From positions 2,046,001-2,110,000 of the forward strand of contig NZ_CP114039.1 of assembly GCF_026965535.1 (NCBI RefSeq): a stretch of 64,000 nt of DNA, in the 5' to 3' direction. The notes under the pieces are model-generated. The model was not told the DNA's origin. It ran no database searches and saw nothing but the letters and a program-made list of their open reading frames with translations. The stretch comes from Corallococcus sp. NCRR. Lineage in GTDB: Bacteria > Myxococcota > Myxococcia > Myxococcales > Myxococcaceae. A program made the position numbers and the translations under genes. The number at the start of each line of letters is the position of its first letter. The first letter of the stretch is position 1. Below are positions 45,616-54,856 of this stretch, one piece after another.

Positions 45616-47781
45616 TCAGTGGTCGGCCTTGGACGGGACCCACTCCGTGACGCGGAGGGTGTAGCGGATGGGGGTGTCCCGGTCCGGTCGGGCCATACCG
45701 TCCACCACCACCAGCACGGACTGCCCCTGGGCCAGGGTGAGCTTCAGGACCGGGGCGTCCTTTGTCGTAGGATGTGGGTTCGCGGCGCAGCCCAGCTCCG
45801 TGCCCCGGCAGCCGGTGAGGAGGTACAGGGCGTGGCCGCCCGCGTCCGGGTCGTCGCCGGGCGAGGTGTCGAAGACGAAGGTGCCGGCTTTCGGCGCCGT
45901 CCACAGGTGGGCGCGGTCCTGCTGGAGCAGCGCGCCGCAGGTGCCCTGGAAGCCGTCGCCGGAGAGGGCCGTCTCGCCCTGGAAGGTGAGGGGCAGGGCG
46001 CTGCCCAGGTCGTGGTGGGCGCAGCCCTGGCCCTTGCAGCGGGGCTCGTCGCGGCACTCGGTGTCCGCGCAGTCCACCCAGCGGTCCCCGTCGTTGTCCA
46101 TGCCGTCGAAGCAGGCGCCGGCCTCGGTGGCGCGCAATTCGTCGATGTGCAGCTCGAAGGCGCCCTGCGTGAACGCCTCGCCGGCCACGGCGTCCACCGT
46201 CACCAGGACCCGCTGGCCCTGTGTCAGCGTCACCGCCACCCGGGACCCGCCGCCGTAGCTGATGCCGCCCGTGGCGCACGCCAGCTCCTCGCCGCCGCAG
46301 CCGTCCGCGTACACGGCGATGACGGACCGGATGGCCGAGCGGGCCGTGTCGAAGGTGAAGGTGCCCGCCCGGGGCGCCGTCCACAGGTAGCCCCGGTCCG
46401 GAGCGCCCGCGCCTCCGCACGAGGCGGCGTGGTCGTCCCGGGCCTCCACGGTGGAGCCCTTCAGCGACACCGGCAGCGCGCTGCCCAGGTCCCGGTCCAC
46501 GCACACGGGCTCCGGGGGCGCGCAGACATGGGGCACGCCCGTGCCGCCGCAGGTCTCCGGCGCCGCGCACGTGCCGCACTCCAGCGTGCCGCCGCAGCCG
46601 TCCGAGACCTGGCCGCACGTCGCGCCCAGGAAGCCGCAGGTGGCCGGCCGGCATCCGGGCACCGCGCAGACGTTGGGGACGCCGCCCGCGCCGCAGGTGA
46701 GCCCCTCGCCGCACGCGCCGCACTCCAGCGTGCCGCCGCAGCCGTCCGAGACCTGGCCGCAGTTCTTGCCCAGGGCCTCGCAGGTGGACGGGGTGCACGC
46801 GGCCCTGCCGCAGACGTTGGGCGTGCCCGCGCCGCCGCAGCTCTCGGCACCGAGGCAGCCTCCGCACTCCAGCACCGCGCCGCAGCCGTCGGACACGCGG
46901 CCGCAGTTCGCGCCCAGGGCCGCGCAGGTCGTGGGCACGCAGGTGCCGGCGCCGCAGACGTTGGCCTCCCCCGCGCCGCCGCACGTCGCGTCGGCCTCGC
47001 AGGCGCCGCACTCCAGGACGCCGCCGCAGCCGTCCAGCACCTCGCCGCAGCCCTTCCCCAGCGCGGCGCAGGTGGCCGCATGGCACAGCGGGGCCGCGCA
47101 GACGTTGGCCACGCCGCTCGCGCCGCAGGTGAGCCCCTCTCCGCACGCGCCGCACTCCAGGACGCCGCCGCAGCCGTCGGACACGGCGCCGCAGTCCTTG
47201 CCCAGCGCCCCGCAGGTGGTGGGGACGCACGGCGCGCGGCCGCACACGTTGGCGGTGCCGCCTCCGCCGCACGTCTCGTCCGGCCCGCACGCGCCACAAT
47301 CGAGCACCCCGCCGCAGCCGTCCGCGACCTGGCCGCAGTTCTTGCCCGCGGCCTCGCAGGTGGTGGGGACGCAGGCCGGCGGCCCGCAGGCGTTGGGCAC
47401 GCCAGCGCCTCCGCAGACCTCCGGGGTCGCGCACGTGCCGCAGTCGAGCACGCCGCCGCAGCCGTCCGAGAGCGGCCCGCAGGTGGCGCCCCGCGCCTCA
47501 CAGGTGCTGGGGACGCAGGGCCGGGGGCCGCAGACGTTGGGCACGCCGCCCCCGCCGCAGGCCTCGTCCTCGGAGCACTCGCCACAGTGGAGCGTGCCGC
47601 CGCACCCGTTGATGGCGTAGCCGCAGTCGAGCCCCTGGGACTCGCACGTCATGGGCACGCAGGTGGACGGGGGCCGCCAGGCCATCCTGGCGGAAGCCGT
47701 GTCCTCCGGCAGCGTCCGGCCGCACGCCGCCCACAGCCCCAGCAGCAGCACCCAGCCCGGCCAAACACCCGTCCGCCCCAT
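45616..47781 (-). CDS. Lipoprotein with eight Cys-rich repeats and two beta domains
   Basis: The 721-residue product has a lipoprotein signal (WVLLLGLWAAC, lipidated Cys20). Residues about 38-425 are eight tandem repeats near 48 residues, each with six Cys in the order C-x4-C, C-x-x-x-x-x-x-x-G-C, C-x-x-C and C (for example VSDGCGGTLECGACGEG). Two beta domains follow, each beginning D-L-G-S-A-L-P, separated by a calcium-loop-like CFDGMDNDGDRWVDCAD. These domains resemble pre-peptidase C-type beta sandwiches. Probably a surface-exposed adhesin-like protein. No enzyme motif. Regular repeats are typical of myxobacterial outer-surface proteins. Confidence 0.8.
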   Translation of the reverse strand: MGRTGVWPGWVLLLGLWAACGRTLPEDTASARMAWRPPSTCVPMTCESQGLDCGYAINGCGGTLHCGECSEDEACGGGGVPNVCGPRPCVPSTCEARGATCGPLSDGCGGVLDCGTCATPEVCGGAGVPNACGPPACVPTTCEAAGKNCGQVADGCGGVLDCGACGPDETCGGGGTANVCGRAPCVPTTCGALGKDCGAVSDGCGGVLECGACGEGLTCGASGVANVCAAPLCHAATCAALGKGCGEVLDGCGGVLECGACEADATCGGAGEANVCGAGTCVPTTCAALGANCGRVSDGCGAVLECGGCLGAESCGGAGTPNVCGRAACTPSTCEALGKNCGQVSDGCGGTLECGACGEGLTCGAGGVPNVCAVPGCRPATCGFLGATCGQVSDGCGGTLECGTCAAPETCGGTGVPHVCAPPEPVCVDRDLGSALPVSLKGSTVEARDDHAASCGGAGAPDRGYLWTAPRAGTFTFDTARSAIRSVIAVYADGCGGEELACATGGISYGGGSRVAVTLTQGQRVLVTVDAVAGEAFTQGAFELHIDELRATEAGACFDGMDNDGDRWVDCADTECRDEPRCKGQGCAHHDLGSALPLTFQGETALSGDGFQGTCGALLQQDRAHLWTAPKAGTFVFDTSPGDDPDAGGHALYLLTGCRGTELGCAANPHPTTKDAPVLKLTLAQGQSVLVVVDGMARPDRDTPIRYTLRVTEWVPSKADH
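46510..47665. repeat. DNA repeats coding the Cys-rich domain
   Basis: About eight imperfect copies of a unit near 144 bases code the six-Cys repeats. Blocks such as CCGCCGCAGCCGTC recur at the same position in each copy. The copies are diverged enough to rule out very recent duplication of most of them. Confidence 0.7.
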
Positions 47782-48051
47782 GCCCCGTTCCCGCCGCCCG
47801 TGAAGGCCCCACCCGCCATGGGACCTGGGGGCAAGGGTGGGGAGCGGTCGGGTTCCCGCGAAGCGGCGGCAAGCCCCGGTGCGTCTCCAGCGGTCGGAAA
47901 GGCGTCACTGTCCCGCCCCGCCCGCCGGGAAGGCGCGCACTGGTGGACACCGGCCGGGCCAGGGAGGGGGCTGGGCGCGAGGGAGGGAGGGCCCCACCGT
48001 GAGGGGACGCGGAGGCGCGAATGGACACGTGCGTCCAGCGGGGAAGGACGC

Positions 48052-50322
48052 ATGGCGGCAGGTCCCAGGCGGGCGCGGCAGGAGGAGGGGTGGGGGCTCG
48101 CGGCGAGCCTCCTGGTGGCGCTCGTCCTGCTGGTCCTGTCCGTGGTGGCGCTGCTGTTGACGCGCGCCTCCGTGCGGTCGCGGGTGATGGAGCGCTCGCT
48201 GGACCTGCAGGAGGTGGGGCTGTTGGGGCGGGCCTTCAGCGACAAGGTGTCCCTGGCCAACAGCGCGCTGCTGGCGGGCGGGCAGTCGCTCACCCGGGAC
48301 ACGGAGCAGCCACGGCGGCGCTTCCTGGACACGGCGGAGCGGCTGGCCGCGCGGCTGGACACTCCCGAGGACGAGGCGCTGGTGTGGGAGGTGCGCGCCG
48401 CGGAGCAGGCGCATGAAGCGGCCCTGCGCGCGCTCATGGACGCCCACACGCCCCAGGAGCAGAAGCTGGCGCGCGAGCGGCTCACCCGGGCCCACGGGCG
48501 GGTGCGCGAGGCGCAGGCCCGGCTGGAGCGCAAGGTGCAGGCGCGGCTGGCCATGGAGAACCAGTCCGCGGTGCGGGTGGACCGGTGGGAGACGGCGCTG
48601 TTGCTGCTGGCCTCCCTGCTGGGGCTGGCGATGGCGGGGCTGCTGGCGTGGGTGCTCCACCGCCGGCTCCACCCGCTGCGGCGCGAGGCGGCGGCCAGCG
48701 CGCACCGCTTCCAGGCGCTGGTGGAGGGCGTGCGCGACTACGCCCTGGTGCTGCTGGACACGCGCGGGCGGGTGGCCAGCTGGAACCCGGGCGCCGAGCG
48801 CATCAAGGGCTGGAGCGAGGCGGAGATCCAGGGCCGGCCCCACTCCGTCTTCTACACGTCCGAGGAGGCGGCGGCGGGCAGGCCGGAGCGGGACCTGTCC
48901 CGGGCGCTCCAGGAGGGGCGGCTGCGCACGGAGGGCTGGCGGCAGCGCAAGGACGGCTCGCGCTTCTGGGCGGAGGTGTCCATCACCGCGCTGCACGGCG
49001 AGGACGGCGAGCCCCAGGGCTTCTCCGTGGTGACGCGCGACATCACCGAGCAGCGGCGCCAGGAGCGGATGCAGGAGCTGCTCGCGGAGGCCGGCCGCGT
49101 CTTCCACCAGTCCCTGGACCCCGACCTGACGGCGGCTGAGGTGGCGCGGCTGCTGGTGCCGGAGGTGGCGGACGGCTGCATCCTCTACCTGCTCACGCCC
49201 GCGGGGGAGCTGCGGCCCCGCGCGGTGACGCACGTGCAGCCCGAACGCGAGGCGAGCCTGTGGGAGGCCCTGCGGCGGTTTCCGCCCCGCGCGGGCATGC
49301 CTCCGGTCGTCTGGGAGGTGATGCGCACCGGGCACTCGCGGATGGACGTGGAGGTGGCGGTGGACGACCTGGCGGCCTCCGCGGAGACGGACGAGCACAG
49401 GCTGCTCATCGAGCGCGTCGCCATCGGCTCCTCCATGGTGGTGCCCCTGCGCGCGGGCACCGACACGCTGGGCGCCTTCGTGCTGCTGACGGCCCGGGGC
49501 CACCGCCGCTTCACCCAGGCGGACCAGGTGCTGGTGGAGGAGCTGGCGGGCCGCGCGGCGCTGGCCCTGGAGAACACGCGGCTCCTGCGCGAGGCGCGCG
49601 AGGCGGTGGACCTCATCGCCGTCACCGCGCACGACCTGGGCAATCCCTTGCAAGCGCTCCAATTGCTGCTCAGCAAGGTGCAGCGCTCGCAGGGGGCCGG
49701 CCGCGACGAGGACGTGCGTCAGGGATTGGTGGTGGCGCGCGGGCAGGCGCAGCGGCTGGGCCAGCTGCTCCACAACCTGCTGGATTTGTCCCGGCTGTCA
49801 TCCGGCAAGCGGCTCTTGGACGCGGCGCCCATGGACCTGGGGGAGCTGGCGCGCGAGGTGGTGGAGCGCTTCGCGGACGCCGCCGCGGAGGCGGGCTGCG
49901 ACCTGCGGCTGCGGGTGGAGGAGGGGCAGGTGGGCCAGTGGGACCGCATCCGGCTGGACCGGGTGGTGACGAACCTCCTGTCCAACGCGCTGAAGTTCGG
50001 CCGGGGCCACCCGGTGACGGTGTCGGTCTGCGCGCTGGACGCGGACCACTCCCGGCTGCGGGTGCGCGACGAGGGCGTGGGCATCCCGCCGGAGGCCCAG
50101 CGCCGCGTCTTCGAGCGCTTCGAGCGGGAGCGCGCCGCGCGGACCAAGGCCGGCTACGGGCTGGGGCTCTACATCGCCCGACAGCTGGTGGAGGCGCACG
50201 GCGGCGTCATCCGCCTGGAGAGCGCGCCGGGGCGGGGCGCCACCTTCACCGTGGACCTGCCGCGCTTGCCCAGGCCCATGGAGGAGACGTCCGTGGCGGA
50301 GTCGCCTCCCATCCATCCGTGA
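48052..50322 (+). CDS. Membrane sensor histidine kinase (PAS-GAF-HisKA-HATPase)
   Basis: The 756-residue product has two membrane helices (about 14-38 and 180-203) flanking a short helical periplasmic sensor, then a PAS domain with PAC (about 215-335: DYALVLLDTRGRVASWN, then GFSVVTRDITEQRR), a GAF domain (about 345-510), HisKA with the phosphorylated His527 in TAHDLGNPL, and HATPase_c with VVTNLLSNALKFG (N box), RVRDEGVGIPPEA (G1) and GYGLGLYIARQL (G2). It autophosphorylates on His527. No response regulator lies nearby, so it is an orphan. GGAAGGA precedes the ATG chosen; the longer upstream open frame is antisense to the repeat lipoprotein. Confidence 0.93.
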   Translation: MAAGPRRARQEEGWGLAASLLVALVLLVLSVVALLLTRASVRSRVMERSLDLQEVGLLGRAFSDKVSLANSALLAGGQSLTRDTEQPRRRFLDTAERLAARLDTPEDEALVWEVRAAEQAHEAALRALMDAHTPQEQKLARERLTRAHGRVREAQARLERKVQARLAMENQSAVRVDRWETALLLLASLLGLAMAGLLAWVLHRRLHPLRREAAASAHRFQALVEGVRDYALVLLDTRGRVASWNPGAERIKGWSEAEIQGRPHSVFYTSEEAAAGRPERDLSRALQEGRLRTEGWRQRKDGSRFWAEVSITALHGEDGEPQGFSVVTRDITEQRRQERMQELLAEAGRVFHQSLDPDLTAAEVARLLVPEVADGCILYLLTPAGELRPRAVTHVQPEREASLWEALRRFPPRAGMPPVVWEVMRTGHSRMDVEVAVDDLAASAETDEHRLLIERVAIGSSMVVPLRAGTDTLGAFVLLTARGHRRFTQADQVLVEELAGRAALALENTRLLREAREAVDLIAVTAHDLGNPLQALQLLLSKVQRSQGAGRDEDVRQGLVVARGQAQRLGQLLHNLLDLSRLSSGKRLLDAAPMDLGELAREVVERFADAAAEAGCDLRLRVEEGQVGQWDRIRLDRVVTNLLSNALKFGRGHPVTVSVCALDADHSRLRVRDEGVGIPPEAQRRVFERFERERAARTKAGYGLGLYIARQLVEAHGGVIRLESAPGRGATFTVDLPRLPRPMEETSVAESPPIHP

Positions 50323-50329
50323 CGCGAAG

Positions 50330-51229
50330 CTAGAGGTGCAGCGAGGGCACGGGGGCGACGAGGCCGGGCTGGATGGGGAAGTCCGGGGGCAGCTTCTCGC
50401 GCTCCTCCAGCCGCTCGAACTCCAGCGAGTCGTGCGCGCAGAACACCGTCACCTGCTCACCGTGACGCTGCACCAGCTCGCGCAGCCGGCGCAGGTTGTA
50501 CCAGCGCATCCACCCGTCCTTCTGCATCAGCTTCTGGTAGGCGCGCAGGCCGGCGGTGCACCGGTAGCGGTCCAGGTCCATCTCGCCGTGGTGGAAGTAC
50601 GCGTCGCCCGCGTGCAGCAGCCACCCCTCCCCGGTGTCGATGGCCACGCCCGCGTGCCCCAGCGTGTGGCCCACGAGCGGCACCAGGAGAATCTCCGGCG
50701 GCAGCCCGGTGAGCTCGCGCACGCAGTCGAAGCCGAACCAGCCTTCGCCCCGGTTCGGGGCGTACGTCTCCCAGCGCGTCTCCTTGGACCACTGCTGCGG
50801 GCGGAAGCGCGCGCGGTCCAGCCAGGTCTTCTGCGCGGTGGCCACGCGGTACTCGTCCGCCAGCACGTGCACGCGCGCGTGGGGGAAGTCATCCAGGCCG
50901 CCTGCATGGTCGAAGTCCAGGTGCGTGAGGACGATGTCGCGCACGTCGCTGGCCTGGAAGCCCATGCGCTCCAACTGGCGGATGGCGGTGGACTCCTCCG
51001 CCAGGGCGGGGCGGCAGAGCACATCGCGGAACAGGCCGTTGAGCCGCACGCGCGGCGCGTACACGTCATGGAGGCCGAAGCCGGTGTCCACCAGCACCAG
51101 GCCGCGCGGCGTCTCCAACGCCAGACAGTGGCAGGTGAGCGCCGCCGGGCCGGTGAAGCCGCGCCGTCCGTCCATGAGCCGCCCGCCGGGCGGGCACATC
51201 GTGGTGCAGTTCAGGTGGTGGATGCGCAT
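50330..51229 (-). CDS. Metallo-beta-lactamase-fold hydrolase
   Basis: The 299-residue product has the MBL zinc site: THLDFDHAGG with His103, Asp105, Asp107 and His108, an early VLVDTGFGLHD strand, GHTLGHAG with another metal His, and HAGDAYFHHG near the late Asp. The order matches AHL lactonase-like or glyoxalase II-like members; the substrate is unknown. If a lactonase, it would act on N-acyl homoserine lactones, which is not proven. GGAG precedes the ATG. Convergent with the histidine kinase gene, 7 bases apart. Confidence 0.85.
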   Translation of the reverse strand: MRIHHLNCTTMCPPGGRLMDGRRGFTGPAALTCHCLALETPRGLVLVDTGFGLHDVYAPRVRLNGLFRDVLCRPALAEESTAIRQLERMGFQASDVRDIVLTHLDFDHAGGLDDFPHARVHVLADEYRVATAQKTWLDRARFRPQQWSKETRWETYAPNRGEGWFGFDCVRELTGLPPEILLVPLVGHTLGHAGVAIDTGEGWLLHAGDAYFHHGEMDLDRYRCTAGLRAYQKLMQKDGWMRWYNLRRLRELVQRHGEQVTVFCAHDSLEFERLEEREKLPPDFPIQPGLVAPVPSLHL

Positions 51230-51401
51230 GGCGGCTCCCGCTCCTCATGAAAGGCGGCGGCCGTCCGGCGGCGGATGAACCGGCGCGGGAAACCCCCTTT
51301 CCGTTCGTTCAGGGCAAAAGTGCGCCGTGACCTCCCTGGGAGGAATCACCACGCCCGGGCAGGACAGGGGCTCGCCCGCCCGGGGGGCGGCGGGACGCCC
51401 T

Positions 51402-51839
51402 TCAGGGGGCGGGAGACTGCTCGGCTGCTTCCCCCTCGAGCGATGGAGCGGACATCAGCACCAGCGCCTCCACGTCAGCGACCGGCCGGTGCTCGACGCC
51501 ACGGGGGACGATGAGCAGCTCGCCCTCCTCCAGGTCCACGGTGCGCTCACGCAACTCCACGCGCAGGGTGCCCCCGGTGACGAAGAAAAGGGCGTCGCCA
51601 GAGGCGTGACGGCACCAGGGGCCGGTGCCCTTCAGCCGCACCAGGTGCACGGGCTGGCCATGGAGCATGCCCACGGGCCGGGCAATGCCAGGCGCCGGCA
51701 GGTCGGTGGAGGCGTGGGCCAGGTTCACCTTCTCCACGGGGGGAAGGGACGCGGAGGCCTGTGCCGGGGGACGGCGGCGCGAATCCCAGCGAGGGGGGCG
51801 GCCACCGGCGAGGGGTGGGGTCCGGAGAATCGTGCTCAT
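51402..51839 (-). CDS. Cupin-domain protein
   Basis: The 145-residue product has an Arg/Pro-rich first 30 residues and a cupin barrel in the C-terminal half. The pattern GTGPWCRHASGDALFFVTGG matches cupin motif 1 with modified metal ligands, and LEEGELLIVPRGVEHRP matches motif 2 with its His. A binding or enzymatic role is unknown. AAGGAG lies upstream of the ATG. It lies 172 bases upstream of the MBL gene on the same strand, so an operon is possible but not tight. Confidence 0.72.
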   Translation of the reverse strand: MSTILRTPPLAGGRPPRWDSRRRPPAQASASLPPVEKVNLAHASTDLPAPGIARPVGMLHGQPVHLVRLKGTGPWCRHASGDALFFVTGGTLRVELRERTVDLEEGELLIVPRGVEHRPVADVEALVLMSAPSLEGEAAEQSPAP

Positions 51840-52245
51840 GCGACAGGGACTCCTTCAGGGGGGACGCGGTCCCACCCCCTCGTGGGTTGTCTTGCTTTCT
51901 GCCAGAGACAGGGCCTGTGTTTCACCCCCTGCCACGGGAGCCGGTCCGGTATCCGACGGAAGGCGCAGGTAAGATAGGGATTGCTCCGCGGGCGTGCCGG
52001 AAGCCCTCTGTCCACTGACGGAGATCCCACCGTGCGGTGACGAACGGCGGCCCGGGGGGCGGCCTCGTCCCGGGACGCCTTCCTCGAGCCGCTGGGCACG
52101 CCGGGCTTCCGACGGCCATCGCCTCCGGGGACCGGGCCGTCCCCATTCCCTGTCCCTCCCCGAGGGGGGAGGGCCCGCCCTTCGCCGTCATTCATAGACA
52201 TGGGGTGTCCCCGCGCTGCCCGCGGGAGGCATTCCGGGGGAAGGC
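51840..52245. other. 406-bp intergenic region between divergent genes
   Basis: No gene is seen. It should hold the promoters of the cupin gene and of the gene at 52246. A GC hairpin CCCTCCCC-GAGG-GGGGAGGG-like structure lies near 52160-52180. No clear -35/-10 pair was found. Confidence 0.4.
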
Positions 52246-52761
52246 ATGGGCTATCTGTTGATGCACGCGGAATGGAGGCACCCGAAGGTGGTCACCCCGG
52301 GCTGGGTGAAGCTGCTGGAGGGGAAGAAGGTCCACCGCGTCCTGCCGTCGACGTGGCTGGTCGCGGGGCGCCGGGAGGACACGCATGCGCTGCGGGAGCG
52401 CGTGGTGGATGCGCTCCGGCACGGGGACACGCTGGTGGCCCGGTCCGTGGACCGGGCGGTGTGGACGGAGGCGGGCGTCTGGGGGCCGGAGCCGGTGGTC
52501 GCGGCCCCTCGGTCCGGGACGCCGTCGGCGTGGCTGCTCGCCATCGACGCGGAGTGCTCGCGGCGCGTAGAGGCCATCCATGAGGGACTGGGCCCCTTGT
52601 TGCGAGCGCTGGGCCGGGAACCGTGCCTGCGTCACACGAAGACCCTGCTGGGCTTCACCCTGGAGGTGGATGCCGCGACGCTCCGGGACTTCTGCTCCAA
52701 CCACTTGCGTGCCACGGACCGGTACCTGCTGTGCAGGCAGGACGCGCCCGTCGAAGGCTGA
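52246..52761 (+). CDS. Protein of unknown function
   Basis: The 171-residue product begins MGYLLMHAEWRHPKVVTPGW and has mixed helices and strands with two Cys (DAECSRRVEAIHEG, then REPCLRHTKTLLGF) and a third pair near the end (DFCSNHLRATDRYLLCRQD). There is no signal peptide or membrane helix. No family was recognised. GGGGAAGG precedes the ATG. The thioredoxin-like gene starts 17 bases downstream on the same strand, so the two form a likely operon. Confidence 0.55.
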   Translation: MGYLLMHAEWRHPKVVTPGWVKLLEGKKVHRVLPSTWLVAGRREDTHALRERVVDALRHGDTLVARSVDRAVWTEAGVWGPEPVVAAPRSGTPSAWLLAIDAECSRRVEAIHEGLGPLLRALGREPCLRHTKTLLGFTLEVDAATLRDFCSNHLRATDRYLLCRQDAPVEG

Positions 52762-52778
52762 CATTCGAGGAGGGAACG

Positions 52779-53102
52779 ATGCGAATCGAGCACTTCACGG
52801 AGCGCGCCTTCCAGCAGCAGGTGTTGGCGTCCGGGCAGGTGGTGTTGATGTATTTCTGGGCGCCCTGGTGTCCGCCGGAGTACCGGCTGATGGACGCATG
52901 GATGGAGCAGGTGGCGGCCCGGCACCGGAGCGCGGTGAGGGTGGTGAAGGTGGACGTGGAGAAGGAGCTGGTGCTCGCGGAGCGGTACATCATCCGCGCG
53001 GTGCCCACCCTGGTGGTCTTCAAGGGAGGGCAGATGGTGGACCGGGCCGTCGGAGCGATGACCCGGACCGCCATCCGGCGCATGCTGGAGGGGCACCTGT
53101 AG
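52779..53102 (+). CDS. Thioredoxin-like protein with altered active site
   Basis: The 107-residue product has a full thioredoxin fold: VVLMYFWAPWCPPEYRLMD, VKVDVEKELVLAERYIIRAV, then the cis-Pro VPTLVVFKGGQMVDRAVG. The active site reads W-C-P-P-E instead of W-C-G-P-C, so the second Cys is missing. It can form mixed disulfides but not run the normal dithiol cycle alone. It may act as a chaperone or thiol trap. AGGAGGGA precedes the ATG. Likely co-transcribed with the gene at 52246. Confidence 0.85.
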   Translation: MRIEHFTERAFQQQVLASGQVVLMYFWAPWCPPEYRLMDAWMEQVAARHRSAVRVVKVDVEKELVLAERYIIRAVPTLVVFKGGQMVDRAVGAMTRTAIRRMLEGHL

Positions 53103-54719
53103 TCAGCCCCTGCGAGTGGCCCGGTAGGCCTGGGCGGGGTGCTTGGGGGTATCGGGGTGGGTCCGTTCGAGGAGACCCTCTTCGACCATGGCCTTGAGAT
53201 GCCGCTCCGTCAGCTTGTCCGGGTTGTAATGCAGCTCATGGGCAAGCTCCGTGGGGGGCCAGGGACGAAGCGAGGTAAGCGCCAGGATGGCCTCGCGCAG
53301 GGCTGCCTTTCTGGGCCGGTGACCTAGCTTTTCGATGATTTCACGCGCCTTCGCGTCGATTTCCTTCCGGCCAGCGACATCCCCCAATCCGTCCGGAGCA
53401 TCCCCCAATCCGTCCGGAGCATCCCCCAATCCGCCCGGAGCATCCCCCAATCCGCCCGGAGCATCCCCCAATCCGTCCGGAGCATCCCCCAATCCGTCCG
53501 GAGCATCCCCCAGATCGGGCGCGAGCTCCCCCCAATCCGCGGCCAGGGTCTGTCCCACATTCACCCGCAGCGTGACGACCACGGCGCCCGTGACCTCGGC
53601 GAACTCCGGGGCGGAGAGTCCGGCTGCGCGGCACATCTCGGCGACACGGTTCGTGCCCCGGCCCCATTTCTCGATGAGCCCGGCACGGTAGAAGACCTCC
53701 GCGATGATGGGATTGCGCTGCACCGACAGATGCGGCCGGGTGAGCGATTCAGGCGTGATGCCTTTCGGATACCGCCCCGCGCTCCATATCTCCACGCGGT
53801 CGTCGAAGATGGCGAGCGATACCGCGCCACCCGCGATGCTGTAGTCACGGTGGATGAAGGCGTTGACCAGGAGCTCGCGCATCGCATCTGGCGGGATGAG
53901 TGGACGGTCGACACGCTGCAGTCGGCCCGGTTCGATACGGCCGGCCAACGGGAAATGCCGCTGGCAGAACAGCTCGGCCTCCTCGAGCAGCCGGAAGGCC
54001 GGTCCGCGCACGTTGCGTTGATCGAGGAACTCGGTCTTGTCGGTGCCCCGAAACCGGGCCATCCGCAGCTCGCACTGGGGATGGTGGGGAAGAAACGTCT
54101 TGCCAAAGAGCACGACGGCCGCGCGCAGGAGCCTGCCCTTGTGGCGTACGCCAAGGCGGTCGAGCAACTCGGGCAGGCCTCGTCCCACCGGTCCTACGAG
54201 GCGCCCGGCCGAGCGGGCCGCCTCGACGATGCGCAGCACCTCCTGGCGGTCCAGCTCCTGGAGCGGAACCTCATCGGCCTCCTGGTTCTCCCAGCGACGG
54301 CGGCTGTGCGCACGTTCCAGCAACAGCAATTCATAGCGCTCCTGCGCCATCTTGCGGGTCGTGTTGCCCACCCGCTCATAGGCGCGGCCATCAAAGGTGT
54401 ACGGCACGGAATCACTGATGCCGCCCACGGTGAGCACGAGGACGCTGCGCCCTGAAGCGACCTCCACGCTCTGGATGTGGAGGTCGAGCGGGGGCTCGAA
54501 GCGCTCGCGTGCCGTCGCGATGTCATGCAGGGTCTGTTCGCTCACCTGCTGGCCGATGAGCTCTCCGCCAGGCTTCACGCCCAGCAGCACCTGGCCTCCT
54601 TGTCCATTCGCGAAGGCGCAGAGCGTGTGCATCGCCTCGCGCAATTCACCGGTCGAGCGCTTCAGCTCGAGTGTGACGGATTCTCCCCTGGCGGCGAGGT
54701 GGGCGAGGTCTGGAATCAT
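53103..54719 (-). CDS. AlbA_2/Schlafen-type ATP-binding regulator with repeat linker
   Basis: The 538-residue product has an AlbA_2 (Schlafen AAA_4-like) domain at about 15-130 (VTLELKRSTGELREAMHTL, ANGQGGQVLLGVKPGGELIG) and an HATPase_c_4-like domain at about 280-410 (ELLVNAFIHRDYSIAGGAV, then VEIWSAGRYPKGIT). A linker of six tandem G-D-A-P-D/G-G-L units follows near 410-455, then a winged-helix-like end. Such proteins are annotated as putative transcriptional regulators; the nucleotide-binding part is well conserved. The ATG fits the first residues of the AlbA_2 domain. Single gene, convergent with the thioredoxin-like gene. Confidence 0.82.
   Translation of the reverse strand: MIPDLAHLAARGESVTLELKRSTGELREAMHTLCAFANGQGGQVLLGVKPGGELIGQQVSEQTLHDIATARERFEPPLDLHIQSVEVASGRSVLVLTVGGISDSVPYTFDGRAYERVGNTTRKMAQERYELLLLERAHSRRRWENQEADEVPLQELDRQEVLRIVEAARSAGRLVGPVGRGLPELLDRLGVRHKGRLLRAAVVLFGKTFLPHHPQCELRMARFRGTDKTEFLDQRNVRGPAFRLLEEAELFCQRHFPLAGRIEPGRLQRVDRPLIPPDAMRELLVNAFIHRDYSIAGGAVSLAIFDDRVEIWSAGRYPKGITPESLTRPHLSVQRNPIIAEVFYRAGLIEKWGRGTNRVAEMCRAAGLSAPEFAEVTGAVVVTLRVNVGQTLAADWGELAPDLGDAPDGLGDAPDGLGDAPGGLGDAPGGLGDAPDGLGDAPDGLGDVAGRKEIDAKAREIIEKLGHRPRKAALREAILALTSLRPWPPTELAHELHYNPDKLTERHLKAMVEEGLLERTHPDTPKHPAQAYRATRRG
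53379..53504. repeat. 21-bp tandem repeat (six copies) inside the regulator gene
   Basis: Six head-to-tail copies of ATCCCCCAATCC followed by GTCCGGAGC or GCCCGGAGC, with a partial seventh. The unit is 21 bases, so gain or loss of copies keeps the frame. Only one base differs among copies (T or C), which implies recent expansion by slippage. Confidence 0.92.
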
Positions 54720-54856
54720 GGCGGGCCCGCCTCTGCATCATCCGGGCCCGCCATGTCCGGCGCTGTTCCCTCTGTGCCGACGCCTCCTCCGAGCATGAAG
54801 CGTACGGGCCGGGACCCTGCGTTCACGCAGGGAGACGGTGCGCCGTCGTGTGCCGT

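Noticed and set aside
46510-47665. Periodic Cys-rich coding repeats considered as CRISPR-like
   Set aside because: Unit of about 144 bases is diverged coding DNA without spacer/repeat structure.
52623-52778. Longer open frame ahead of the thioredoxin-like gene
   Set aside because: It overlaps the upstream gene and the internal ATG has an AGGAGGGA site and starts the fold correctly.
53379-53504. Tandem repeat considered as a CRISPR array
   Set aside because: Repeats are contiguous with no spacers and lie in frame inside a coding gene.
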